Origin: Methylococcaceae bacterium
GTDB taxonomy: Bacteria > Pseudomonadota > Gammaproteobacteria > Methylococcales > Methylomonadaceae
Length of the DNA: 9,451 nt
Direction: 5' to 3'
Assembly (NCBI GenBank): GCA_030699345.1
Contig: JAUYMX010000439.1
Location: 1-9,451 of the forward strand
In this document: positions 1 to 6,337 of the stretch, piece after piece
Layout: each line of letters opens with the position of its first letter
How positions within the stretch are numbered: position 1 is the first letter of the stretch
Made by a program: the position numbers and the translations under genes
Notes under the pieces: generated by a model
What the model was told of the DNA's origin: nothing
Database searches by the model: none
Seen by the model: only the letters and a program-made list of their open reading frames with translations

Positions 1-2
1 TG

Positions 3-614
3 TTCGACACCCCCTTCAGCGAGTTTGACGGTTTTATCAAACGGCTCGAGGACTTATTACTATGCGCAGTTATCCTGCCTATTATCAGTATCCCCATGTT
101 ACTGATTGCCATCGGCATTAAATTAACGTCGCGCGGACCAGTGCTATTTAAACAAAAACGTTACGGCATCAACGGCGAAGAAATCAATGTCTGGAAATTT
201 CGCAGTATGACCGTTTGCGAAAACGGCAACGATGTCAAACAAGCCACTAAAAATGATGTCCGCATCACGCCATTTGGCAATTTTTTACGTAAAACCTCAC
301 TGGATGAACTCCCCCAATTTATCAACGTGTTGCAAGGCTGTATGTCAGTTGTAGGCCCGCGCCCCCATGCTGTCGCCCATAACGAACTGTATCGAAAGAA
401 AATCCAAGGCTACATGCTTCGTCACAAAGTTAAACCGGGCATAACAGGTCTTGCACAAATAAATGGCTGTAGAGGCGAAACAGATACGATCGATAAAATG
501 GAAGCCAGAATCCATCATGACCTGGAATACATAAAAAAATGGTCACTCTGGCTGGACTTAAAAATCGTTTTTTTGACTACTTTTAAAGGCTTTGTTAATA
601 AACAAGCCTATTAG
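3..614 (+). CDS. Undecaprenyl-phosphate glycosyl-1-phosphate transferase, WcaJ type (5' partial)
   Basis: This is the catalytic C-terminal part of a bacterial sugar transferase. The family moves a sugar-1-phosphate from a UDP-sugar onto undecaprenyl phosphate in the inner membrane, the first step of exopolysaccharide or capsule repeat-unit assembly. The reading frame is open from base 3 with no start, so the N-terminus lies off the window; 203 residues are visible, and full WcaJ-like proteins are usually about 450-470. Seen in order: a basic KRLED stretch before a hydrophobic membrane or re-entrant helix, then LTSRGPVLFKQKRYG, VWKFRSM, the acidic DELPQ (family catalytic Asp-Glu pair), VVGPRP, and the KPGITGLAQ/GCRGET block near the end. 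The ATG at 96 lies inside the conserved domain and is not the real start. An exopolysaccharide locus probably extends leftward. The family is certain; the sugar (glucose or galactose) is not. Confidence 0.93.
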   Translation, partial: FDTPFSEFDGFIKRLEDLLLCAVILPIISIPMLLIAIGIKLTSRGPVLFKQKRYGINGEEINVWKFRSMTVCENGNDVKQATKNDVRITPFGNFLRKTSLDELPQFINVLQGCMSVVGPRPHAVAHNELYRKKIQGYMLRHKVKPGITGLAQINGCRGETDTIDKMEARIHHDLEYIKKWSLWLDLKIVFLTTFKGFVNKQAY

Positions 615-833
615 CTGAATGTGCTCTATAAGCAATCGCGCAATTCGTATTGTCTCCTGATAATTTAAAACTCCCTTGCAATTAATCAGCGCTAAAAACT
701 CTCCCTTCATCCATTCGATAACTTGCCGCTAACGATTTTTTTAGTCTACCCTCTAACTACAGACTTAAGACTCAGGCTCCTTACAAGTCCATAGAGCGTT
801 AACCACCTCCTACCAGAATTAAAGAGCCACTAA

Positions 834-1238
834 ATGACTAAATTAAATAACCACAAAACTGTCGTATTAGCACTACTCATCATTGGTTATATTTCAGCGT
901 TATTCATAGAATCTTCCCAGCCGCCACTGCAAATACTGGGCGAAATAAAAGGCCTCGACAAAGTCGCACACTTTTTAGCATTTACATTTTTAGGCTTACT
1001 GATGTGCGCCCTATCTTTCAAACTGCATCCAAGGCCCAAAATTCAGCTATTTTCTATGCCGCTACTCATTGTTATCGTGCTCGGCATTCTTGAAGAAAGT
1101 TACCAGATGCTAATACCCGGCCGTGCTTCTGAATTTATGGACTTATTCGCAGACACTTGTGGAGCGCTATTCGCAATTTTAATAGCAAATCGTATTGCGC
1201 ACATAATGCGCACTAAAAATCTAATACGCTTAGATTAG
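834..1238 (+). CDS. VanZ-like family membrane protein
   Basis: A 134-residue integral membrane protein with about four hydrophobic segments (roughly residues 9-25, 43-62, 71-87 and 103-118). VanZ-family signatures are visible: D42-K43 and H46 at the start of the second segment, E87-E88 and Q91, the PGR at 95-97, E100, and the D103/D107 pair in the last segment. The biochemical role is unknown for most of the family; the founding member gives low-level teicoplanin resistance, and similar small proteins often sit near polysaccharide export genes. That fits its place 219 bases after the sugar transferase on the same strand. The ATG at 834 is preceded by a weak AGAG at 823-826. A mobile element sits directly after the stop codon without changing the reading frame. 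Family assignment is good; function is unassigned. Confidence 0.85.
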   Translation: MTKLNNHKTVVLALLIIGYISALFIESSQPPLQILGEIKGLDKVAHFLAFTFLGLLMCALSFKLHPRPKIQLFSMPLLIVIVLGILEESYQMLIPGRASEFMDLFADTCGALFAILIANRIAHIMRTKNLIRLD

Positions 1239-1245
1239 TTTTTAA

Positions 1246-1576
1246 CTGATGTTACGCAGAGAGGTTTTTCTCCCGTTATTCCGCCCCGAGCATCGCAGCT
1301 TTTGGTGAAATAGGCCCGCAAGGGGAGTGGCATGGATGCCGCTCGTTTTCGCAGGGCCAAGGATGGCACTTCGAAAACCCTCTCCAAAAGCGAGAAGCGC
1401 AGGAAATTGGCGGAATCCGGGTCGCCTTTTCTTTGGATACTTTCTTTTGGCGAAGCAAAAGAAAGTAGCTCGCCTGTCGGTGCGAGAACCGACATTAAAA
1501 TAAACTGTCGCGATAGCGACACCAAAGATCATTAAATATCAATAAAGGTTATTTCTTTTAGTTTGCGTAACATCAG
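1246..1576. mobile_element. MITE-like non-autonomous element 1 (331 bp)
   Basis: The ends are a perfect 13-base inverted repeat: CTGATGTTACGCA at 1246-1258 and TGCGTAACATCAG at 1564-1576. Immediately outside lies a 7-base direct repeat, TTTTTAA, at 1239-1245 and 1577-1583, which looks like a target-site duplication. No transposase is present and no internal reading frame is convincing, so it would have to be moved in trans. The left duplication begins on the first base after the VanZ stop codon. The interior is rich in small palindromes (see 1439-1521). The transposase family is not identified. The structure is directly visible; mobility is inferred. Confidence 0.8.
1439..1521. repeat. Cluster of three hairpins inside element 1
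   Basis: Three perfect stems lie close together. ACTTTCTTTTG at 1439-1449 pairs with CAAAAGAAAGT at 1456-1466 (11 bp, loop GCGAAG). TGTCGGT at 1475-1481 pairs with ACCGACA at 1488-1494 (7 bp, loop GCGAGA). TGTCGC at 1506-1511 pairs with GCGACA at 1516-1521 (6 bp, loop GATA). The set could fold in RNA or in single-stranded DNA. I recall the first hairpin sequence as recurring between genes in gammaproteobacteria, which is memory and not a search. None is followed by a clear T-tract, so I do not call them terminators. Confidence 0.6.
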
Positions 1577-1641
1577 TTTTTAACATAAATAAACGCATGA
1601 GCTTGTTTGGCATTGTTTTGTACCGGCAATCTTAAACAGAA

Positions 1642-1787
1642 TGTGACTATTCAGTCTTTAACCTGCTTGAGGCTATGCGTTAATTGTGTAGCGTGGATAA
1701 GCAACGCGCATCCACCGCATTTGCCGGATGCGCTAGCGCTTATCCAGCCTACGTATGACGGCTCGATCAAGAGACTGAATGGTTACA
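1642..1787. mobile_element. MITE-like non-autonomous element 2 (146 bp), carrying a REP pair
   Basis: The ends are 16-base inverted repeats with 2 mismatches, at 1642-1657 and 1772-1787; the inner 9 bases (ATTCAGTCT / AGACTGAAT) are perfect. A 6-base direct repeat ACAGAA flanks the element at 1636-1641 and 1788-1793, as expected of a target-site duplication. The termini are unrelated to those of element 1. There is no coding capacity. The middle is occupied by two GTAG-headed hairpins (1688-1752). The right duplication ends directly at the stop codon of the fructosamine-kinase-like gene. The boundaries are seen; transposition is inferred. Confidence 0.7.
1688..1752. repeat. Head-to-head REP pair (BIME-like)
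   Basis: The plus-strand unit begins with GTAG at 1688-1691, followed by GTGGAT at 1693-1698 pairing with ATCCAC at 1710-1715. The minus-strand unit begins with GTAG (CTAC at 1749-1752), followed by a stem of ATCCAGC (1742-1748) with GCCGGAT (1723-1729), one mismatch, then GCGC/GCGC. A GTAG head followed by an imperfect hairpin with a small bulge is the classic REP layout recognised by RAYT (TnpA-REP) proteins, and the minus unit closely resembles enterobacterial REP sequence. Two inverted units form a BIME. No RAYT gene is in the window. Such a structure could also act as a bidirectional terminator or mRNA stabiliser for the convergent genes. Confidence 0.75.
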
Positions 1788-1793
1788 ACAGAA

Positions 1794-2675
1794 TTAAACC
1801 TCTGCCAGTAATAAAGAGATGGATCGCTCGGCCTGACCCAGATAACCACCGCCAAATAGATTTAAGTGATTCAACACATGGTAAAGGTTGTATAAGGTTT
1901 TTCTGACTTTAAACCCGGCATCCAAGGCATAAACTTCGTTGTAAGCCGCGTAAAAATCCGCACCGAAACCGCCGAATAGCTCGGTCATTGCTATGTCGGC
2001 CTCGCGATCGCCGTAATAACACGCCGGATCAAAAATCACCGGCTGCCCTGCCGTATCGGCAGCGGCATTACCGCCCCATAAATCACCGTGCAACAAACAA
2101 GGTTGCGGCTGATAGCCGGTAAAAAAACCCTCAAGATCTGCCTGTAATCGTTGCCCTTGCGTCTGCAAGCGACCGCCAAAGCCATTTTGCGCCGCCAACT
2201 GCAACTGAAACCCTAAGCGCTGCTCACGCCAGAACCCAACCCAATGTTGCTCAGCCTGATTCAGTTGCGCTGTACTGCCTATAGTGTTGTCTTGCTGCCA
2301 ACCAAAATAAGGTTTGATTTGTTGATGTAACATCGCCAATTGCTGTCCAAGCAAGCTATCGGCCTGAGCGTTTTTGGATTTAAGCGGGATATAATCGAGT
2401 ACTAAAAATGCCTGCTGTCCTGCAACCCCGCACACCACAGGGCTTGGTACCTGCACCGTATTGGCTAACACCAGCTCGCACAAACCGGCGCATTCCGCCT
2501 CAAACATCGACAACAACGACGCCCGGTTTAATTTGACAAAATAAGCCTTATCTTCAGCTTGCAACTTATAAGCACTATTGATGTCGCCGCCGGCTATCGG
2601 TTGTACACTTTTAAAAACACATGGTAATCCCGTGGCCTCGGCAATATGTTTTGTAATCGTTGCCCAATCGATCAT
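1794..2675 (-). CDS. Fructosamine kinase family protein (YniA/FN3K-like)
   Basis: A 293-residue soluble kinase-fold protein of usual length for the family. Members phosphorylate ketosamines formed by glycation, so that the sugar is released and the amine repaired; the bacterial substrate is often unknown. Seen: GGDINSAYKL near residues 29-38 (nucleotide-binding loop), the probable ATP-binding lysine in YFVK (K48), acidic residues E59/E61, FGWQQDNTIGS at 124-134 typical of the FN3K group, the catalytic loop LHGDLWGGN at 195-203 with D198 as expected base, and the metal-binding D216 in DPACYYGDREADIAM. The ATG at 2675 has a good ribosome site (GGAG, plus-strand 2685-2688, 9 bases away). It starts 28 bases after the dctA stop, so it is probably last in a three-gene operon. 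No functional link to the transporters is evident. Confidence 0.9.
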   Translation of the reverse strand: MIDWATITKHIAEATGLPCVFKSVQPIAGGDINSAYKLQAEDKAYFVKLNRASLLSMFEAECAGLCELVLANTVQVPSPVVCGVAGQQAFLVLDYIPLKSKNAQADSLLGQQLAMLHQQIKPYFGWQQDNTIGSTAQLNQAEQHWVGFWREQRLGFQLQLAAQNGFGGRLQTQGQRLQADLEGFFTGYQPQPCLLHGDLWGGNAAADTAGQPVIFDPACYYGDREADIAMTELFGGFGADFYAAYNEVYALDAGFKVRKTLYNLYHVLNHLNLFGGGYLGQAERSISLLLAEV

Positions 2676-2703
2676 CTACTTTATCTCCGTTGATCACTTA
2701 ATT

Positions 2704-3966
2704 TTATTGTTTGGCGTTAAGTTCTGCTTCAAGCTTTTGAACATCTAATTCATGCTCCCATTTTGCCGCGACCACTGTAGCAACGCCGTTACCAATTAGG
2801 TTGGTCAGCGCACGGGCTTCGGACATAAACCGGTCAATCCCCAATATCAATGCAAGTCCAGCCACCGGAATAGTCGGAATCACCGACAACGTCGCCGCCA
2901 GGGTAATAAAGCCGCTGCCGGTAACACCTGCTGCGCCCTTGGAGGTGAGTATCAACACTCCGAACAAAGTCAGCTCCTGAGTCAGCGTCAGCGGTGTATT
3001 GGTCGCTTGAGCAACAAAAATGGCCGCCATCGCCAGGTAGATAGACGTCCCGTCCAGGTTGAACGAATAGCCGGTTGGAATGACCAATCCGACCACCGAT
3101 TTGGAACAGCCCAGCTTTTCCAGCTTCAACATTATCCGCGGCAATACCGATTCTGACGATGATGTTCCCAACACAATAAACAGTTCGTCTTTAATATAAA
3201 CAATGAACTTAACGATGCTAAACCCCGTCATTCGGGCAATCAATCCCAGCACAATAAAAATAAATAGCAGGCAAGTGAGATAAAAACTGCCCATCAATTT
3301 CGCTAGTGGCGCCAGCGAACCCAGCCCGTATTTGCCAATAGTGAACGCCATCGCGCCGAACGCACCGACAGGCGCCAGCTTCATAATGGTCTCAACGATA
3401 CCAAACAAGACATGGGAAATCTTGTTGATAAAAACAACCACTTCGGCGCCAGTCTCTTTCATCGCGGCGAGTGAAAATCCGAACAACAATGAAAACAGCA
3501 GCACCTGCAAAATATCGCCCTTGGCAAACGCATCGATGACCGTGGCAGGGATAATATTGAGCAGGAAATCGACCGTACTATGATTTTTTGCCACCTCGGT
3601 ATAAGCCGCCAGCCCTTTAGTATCTAAGGTGCTGACGTCGATATTCATGCCCGCGCCAGGTTGAATGATATGCACCACCAGCAAACCGATAATCAGCGCC
3701 AAAGTGCTGACCACTTCAAAATACAGCAGCGCTTTAACACCAACACGGCCGACTTTATCCAACTCCTGCATCCCGGCAATGCCCGTCACCACCGTGCAAA
3801 AAATAATCGGCGCAATGATCATTTTGATCAGCTTGATAAAACCATCGCCCAGCGGTTTCATACTCACAGCCGTTTCTGGATAAAAATAACCCAGCAAAAT
3901 GCCGAGGCTGATGGCGGTTAAAACTTGAACGTAAAGATGTTGATGAGGCTTTTTGTTAGTTTGCAT
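2704..3966 (-). CDS. dctA: C4-dicarboxylate/proton symporter DctA
   Basis: A 420-residue inner-membrane carrier of the DAACS family, the usual length for DctA, which takes up succinate, fumarate and malate with cations. Family marks: FIKLIKMIIAPIIFCTV near residues 43-59, the serine-rich hairpin-1 motif SSSES at 269-273, GYSFNLDGTSIY at 299-310, hairpin 2 with SKGAAGVTGSGF at 342-353, and the final helix GIDRFMSEARALTN at 376-389. The conserved Arg (R385) is kept, but the position that is Asp in aspartate-binding GltPh is Ser (S382), as expected for a substrate without an amino group. The start is chosen as ATG at 3966. A GTG at 4017 is in frame but would overlap the upstream gene's 3' end and add a non-conserved leader. 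No clear ribosome site precedes 3966; the 29-base gap suggests coupling to the upstream paralogue. Confidence 0.92.
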   Translation of the reverse strand: MQTNKKPHQHLYVQVLTAISLGILLGYFYPETAVSMKPLGDGFIKLIKMIIAPIIFCTVVTGIAGMQELDKVGRVGVKALLYFEVVSTLALIIGLLVVHIIQPGAGMNIDVSTLDTKGLAAYTEVAKNHSTVDFLLNIIPATVIDAFAKGDILQVLLFSLLFGFSLAAMKETGAEVVVFINKISHVLFGIVETIMKLAPVGAFGAMAFTIGKYGLGSLAPLAKLMGSFYLTCLLFIFIVLGLIARMTGFSIVKFIVYIKDELFIVLGTSSSESVLPRIMLKLEKLGCSKSVVGLVIPTGYSFNLDGTSIYLAMAAIFVAQATNTPLTLTQELTLFGVLILTSKGAAGVTGSGFITLAATLSVIPTIPVAGLALILGIDRFMSEARALTNLIGNGVATVVAAKWEHELDVQKLEAELNAKQ

Positions 3967-3995
3967 TAGTGTTTTTACATTTGTATAGGACGAAT

Positions 3996-5246
3996 TTACC
4001 GCAACGCCTTTTCCCACCGGCTAACCAAAGTAGCGGCAATACTGTTGCCAAACACATTGGTTGCACTGCGCCCCATGTCCAGAATCTGGTCGATGCCCAA
4101 TAATAGGAGCAGGCCAGCCTCAGGAATATGAAACATCGACAAGGTAGCGGCGATGACAATTAACGAAGCGCGCGGCACGCCTGCTACGCCTTTGCTAGTA
4201 AACAGCAGCACCAGCAACATAATCAACTGATCCATCAGAGGCATATCAATCCCATAAGCTTGGGCGACAAACAATACCGCAAAAGTCATATACATCATGC
4301 TGCCGTCGAGATTAAACGAATACCCCAACGGCAACACCAGCCCGCAGACTTTCTCATCACAACCGAAACGTTCCAATTGCTGCAATAGCTTTGGATAAGC
4401 GCTTTCGCTGCTGGCCGTACCGAACGCCAACAGCATCGGTTCGCGAATATGGCGCAGCAATGAAAATACCCGTCGCCCAATAAACAAACAGGCAAAACAG
4501 CCAAGCGCCAAACAAAGTAGTACCAGCCCGAAATAAAACTGCCCGATAAATTTGCCGTAAGACAACAACACGCTAATACCGTTTTGGGCGATCACCGAAG
4601 CCATCGCTGAAAATACCGCCACCGGCGCGTAGTGCATGACATAGCTAGTGACTTTAAGCATGATGTGGCTGAGCGAATCGAGTAATTTAACCGTTGGCCG
4701 CGCCAGCTCACCTAATGACGCACAAGCGACACCAAAGAACATGGCAAACACCACGATTTGCAAAATCTCATTATTCGCCATCGCCTCGACAATGCTCTTA
4801 GGAAACATGTGCGCGGCAAAACTGGCCAAGGTCGGCTTAACCTGCGGCAAGCCAATATCAGTACCAACCGCCGGTAATGCCATATGCAACGAACTGCCGG
4901 GCTGAAAGGTATTTACCAACAACATGCCTAACAACAGGCTAAACAGCGATGCCGAAAAAAACCACAAAATAGCTTTAATGCCGATGCGGCCCACGGTTTG
5001 AATATCACCCATTTTGGCCATGCCTACCACCAATGTGGAAAACACCAGCGGCGCAATAATCATCTTGACCAAGCGCAGGAAAACATCTGTCAGCACCGCA
5101 AAGATTTCTATCAACTGCTTTAACAGCGGCGTGTTAGCAAAGTTTAAATTGAGTAACTCGCCGACCAAAATGCCCGACACGAGCGCCAAGGCAACATAAA
5201 GCGTTTGGCGATTAGGATGCGCAACAGGGTGGGCGGATGCCGTCAT
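3996..5246 (-). CDS. Dicarboxylate/amino acid:cation symporter, glutamate/aspartate type (DAACS)
   Basis: A 416-residue membrane carrier homologous to its downstream neighbour DctA but clearly diverged. DAACS motifs: RLVKMIIAPLVFSTLV near 58-73, hairpin-1 motif ASSES at 278-282, GYSFNLDGSMMY at 308-319, hairpin 2 SKGVAGVPRAS at 351-361, and GIDQILDMGRSATN at 384-397. The last block matches the GltPh substrate site: D390 occupies the residue that contacts the amino group of aspartate, and R393 the one that contacts the side-chain carboxylate. Aspartate or glutamate uptake is therefore more likely than C4-dicarboxylates; this is inference. ATG at 5246 has AGAGAG (plus-strand complement 5253-5258) 6 bases upstream. 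It is first in the minus-strand operon and divergent from vapBC, with which it shares a 190-base intergenic region. No signal peptide is expected. Confidence 0.88.
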   Translation of the reverse strand: MTASAHPVAHPNRQTLYVALALVSGILVGELLNLNFANTPLLKQLIEIFAVLTDVFLRLVKMIIAPLVFSTLVVGMAKMGDIQTVGRIGIKAILWFFSASLFSLLLGMLLVNTFQPGSSLHMALPAVGTDIGLPQVKPTLASFAAHMFPKSIVEAMANNEILQIVVFAMFFGVACASLGELARPTVKLLDSLSHIMLKVTSYVMHYAPVAVFSAMASVIAQNGISVLLSYGKFIGQFYFGLVLLCLALGCFACLFIGRRVFSLLRHIREPMLLAFGTASSESAYPKLLQQLERFGCDEKVCGLVLPLGYSFNLDGSMMYMTFAVLFVAQAYGIDMPLMDQLIMLLVLLFTSKGVAGVPRASLIVIAATLSMFHIPEAGLLLLLGIDQILDMGRSATNVFGNSIAATLVSRWEKALR

Positions 5247-5395
5247 TAATAGCTCTCTTGTCAGATTGAAAGGTCATTAAAACACGGATTTTTGAAATAC
5301 CCGCTAGACTGCTTATCGGATCAGCCATACCCCGGATTGCACTCTCCTTCAACCGGGCTACAACTTAACTATTTATGCGTCGTAAACAGTCAAAA

Positions 5396-5422
5396 GGTAT
5401 ATACTTTTCGAATATATCTTTT
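5396..5422 (+). promoter_or_regulatory. Candidate vapBC operator/promoter
   Basis: Upstream of vapB lies the palindrome GTATATAC (5397-5404) inside AAAAGGTATATACTTTT, and TATATACTTTT (5398-5408) is partly repeated as TATATCTTTT (5413-5422). VapB antitoxins normally bind palindromes or paired half-sites at their own promoter, with VapC as co-repressor, so this is the natural candidate. TATACT (5400-5405) could be the -10, but no good -35 is seen. A ribosome site AAAGG at 5423-5427 follows, 9 bases before the vapB ATG. Confidence 0.4.
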
Positions 5423-5436
5423 AAAGGTCACATATC

Positions 5437-5679
5437 ATGGCAACAGCAAAACTCTTTCAAAACGGTCGCTCACAAGCCGTCCGCTTGCCTAAAGAATTTC
5501 GCCTGCAAGGCAAGGAAGTAAAAATCTCCAAAGAAGGCAACAAAATCATTTTAGAGCCCATAGAAGACTCATGGGAACAATGGTTTGCATCACTATCCCA
5601 ATTTTCAGATGATTTTATGGAGAATGGCCGCGAACAGCCCGAGCAAGCACAAGAGCGCGATTGGAGCGTATTTGAATGA
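5437..5679 (+). CDS. vapB: VapB antitoxin (AbrB/SpoVT fold)
   Basis: An 80-residue antitoxin. The N-terminal half (about residues 1-43) is the swapped-hairpin DNA-binding domain, with the family pattern ATAKLFQNGRSQAVRLPKEF, then EVKISKEGNKIILEP. The acidic, aromatic-containing C-terminal half (DSWEQWFASL...DDFMENGRE) is the part that usually wraps around and blocks the VapC active site. ATG at 5437 has AAAGG 9 bases upstream. It overlaps vapC by four bases (ATGA), giving translational coupling and the usual antitoxin-first order. Expected regulation is autorepression by the VapB-VapC complex at the palindrome around 5397-5422. The identification is secure; partner specificity is inferred from adjacency. 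Confidence 0.93.
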   Translation: MATAKLFQNGRSQAVRLPKEFRLQGKEVKISKEGNKIILEPIEDSWEQWFASLSQFSDDFMENGREQPEQAQERDWSVFE

Positions 5680-6080
5680 TCCATTATTTGCTGGATACCA
5701 ACATCTGCATTTATCTGATCAAAAAACACCCGCCCGAAGTGTTGGCCCGCTTCCAACAGATCCAACTCAAACAACTGCACATCCCCACTATTACCCTATT
5801 CGAGCTTTATTACGGCATCGAAAAAAATAATTCCCAGCAACGTAATCTGGCAGCATTAGAAAATTTTATCGCGCCGTTAACGGTTGTCGACTTTACTCTG
5901 GATGCGGCAAAAAAAGCGGCAAAAATCCGTAATAACTTGCAAAAACTAGGGACACCGATTGGCGCGTATGACATTCAAATCGCCGCAATTGCCTTATCGT
6001 TGAATATGACTTTATTGACCAACAACTTACGAGAATTTGAGCGGGTAAAAGGGTTGAAACTGGAGAATTGGGTGGGTTAG
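5676..6080 (+). CDS. vapC: VapC toxin, PIN-domain ribonuclease
   Basis: A 134-residue PIN-domain nuclease, the toxin of the vapBC pair. Acidic active-site residues are visible: D7 in YLLDTN, E43 in TLFELYYGIE, D99 in PIGAYDIQIAA, plus the TNN of LLTNNLREFERVKGL at about 115-117, which fills the fourth conserved position in this subgroup. The ending REFERVKGLKLENW is typical of the VapC/MvpA clade whose studied members cut initiator tRNA-fMet in the anticodon stem-loop; that target is inferred here from similarity. All catalytic residues are present, so the toxin looks intact. GGAG at 5663-5666 inside vapB can serve as ribosome site. A GTAG-headed hairpin begins 10 bases after the stop. Confidence 0.93.
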   Translation: MIHYLLDTNICIYLIKKHPPEVLARFQQIQLKQLHIPTITLFELYYGIEKNNSQQRNLAALENFIAPLTVVDFTLDAAKKAAKIRNNLQKLGTPIGAYDIQIAAIALSLNMTLLTNNLREFERVKGLKLENWVG

Positions 6081-6089
6081 TGAAAATAC

Positions 6090-6117
6090 GGTGGGCAAAA
6101 AAATCTGCCCACCCTAC
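6090..6117 (-). repeat. REP-like GTAG hairpin downstream of vapC
   Basis: GGTGGGCA (6090-6097) pairs perfectly with TGCCCACC (6106-6113) around an A-rich 8-base loop, and CTAC follows at 6114-6117, giving a GTAG head on the minus strand. The layout matches the REP units at 1688-1752 with a different stem. The run of A is in the loop and no T-tract follows the stem, so it is not a canonical Rho-independent terminator, although it may protect the 3' end of vapBC mRNA. Confidence 0.6.
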
Positions 6118-6230
6118 CCGACTCACTCCAGCTTTCATCGTTATCTTGAACGTGGAATCTTCCCAACTCATTGGTGTGAGAATATCGATGTTTCTGATAT
6201 TTCAGCTGGAGAATAACGAGATTGATGCGG

Positions 6231-6283
6231 TTCACTCGCCACATCCTTCTGCTATTATAAGTTGAATATAATTTTGTAAAATT
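6231..6283 (+). promoter_or_regulatory. Candidate methyltransferase promoter with symmetric site
   Basis: A possible promoter is TTCACT (6231-6236), 16 bases, TATTAT (6253-6258). A perfect TATAAT at 6267-6272 is an alternative -10 without a good -35. The latter overlaps AATTTT-GT-AAAATT (6270-6283), a symmetric site that could bind a helix-turn-helix repressor. The rest of 6118-6337 has no gene that I recognise; it does contain an 8-base inverted repeat, CTCCAGCT (6126-6133) with AGCTGGAG (6204-6211). Confidence 0.3.
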
Positions 6284-6337
6284 CCTACGCACTGATAGGA
6301 TAGGTACCTGTTTTTAGTTTCGCAATGGAAATATACA

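Noticed and set aside
96..98. ATG at 96 as the start of the sugar transferase
   Set aside because: The frame is open to the window edge and the conserved domain begins upstream of this codon, so it is internal.
1235..1535. Several open frames on both strands (60-96 codons)
   Set aside because: They lie within the inverted-repeat element, cross its hairpins and end, overlap each other in different frames, and lack convincing ribosome sites or recognisable domains.
1607..1906. 99-codon plus-strand frame
   Set aside because: It runs through element 2 and its REP pair and then into the antisense of the well-supported fructosamine-kinase gene.
3967..4017. In-frame GTG at 4017 as an earlier dctA start
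   Set aside because: It would add 17 non-conserved residues and overlap the end of the upstream symporter; the family N-terminus fits the ATG at 3966.
6090..6113. Hairpin after vapC as a Rho-independent terminator
   Set aside because: The A-run is in the loop and no T-tract follows the stem on either strand in the right place.
6292..6305. Tandem GATAG GATAG before the methyltransferase
   Set aside because: Only two short units; too small to support a repeat or a regulatory claim.
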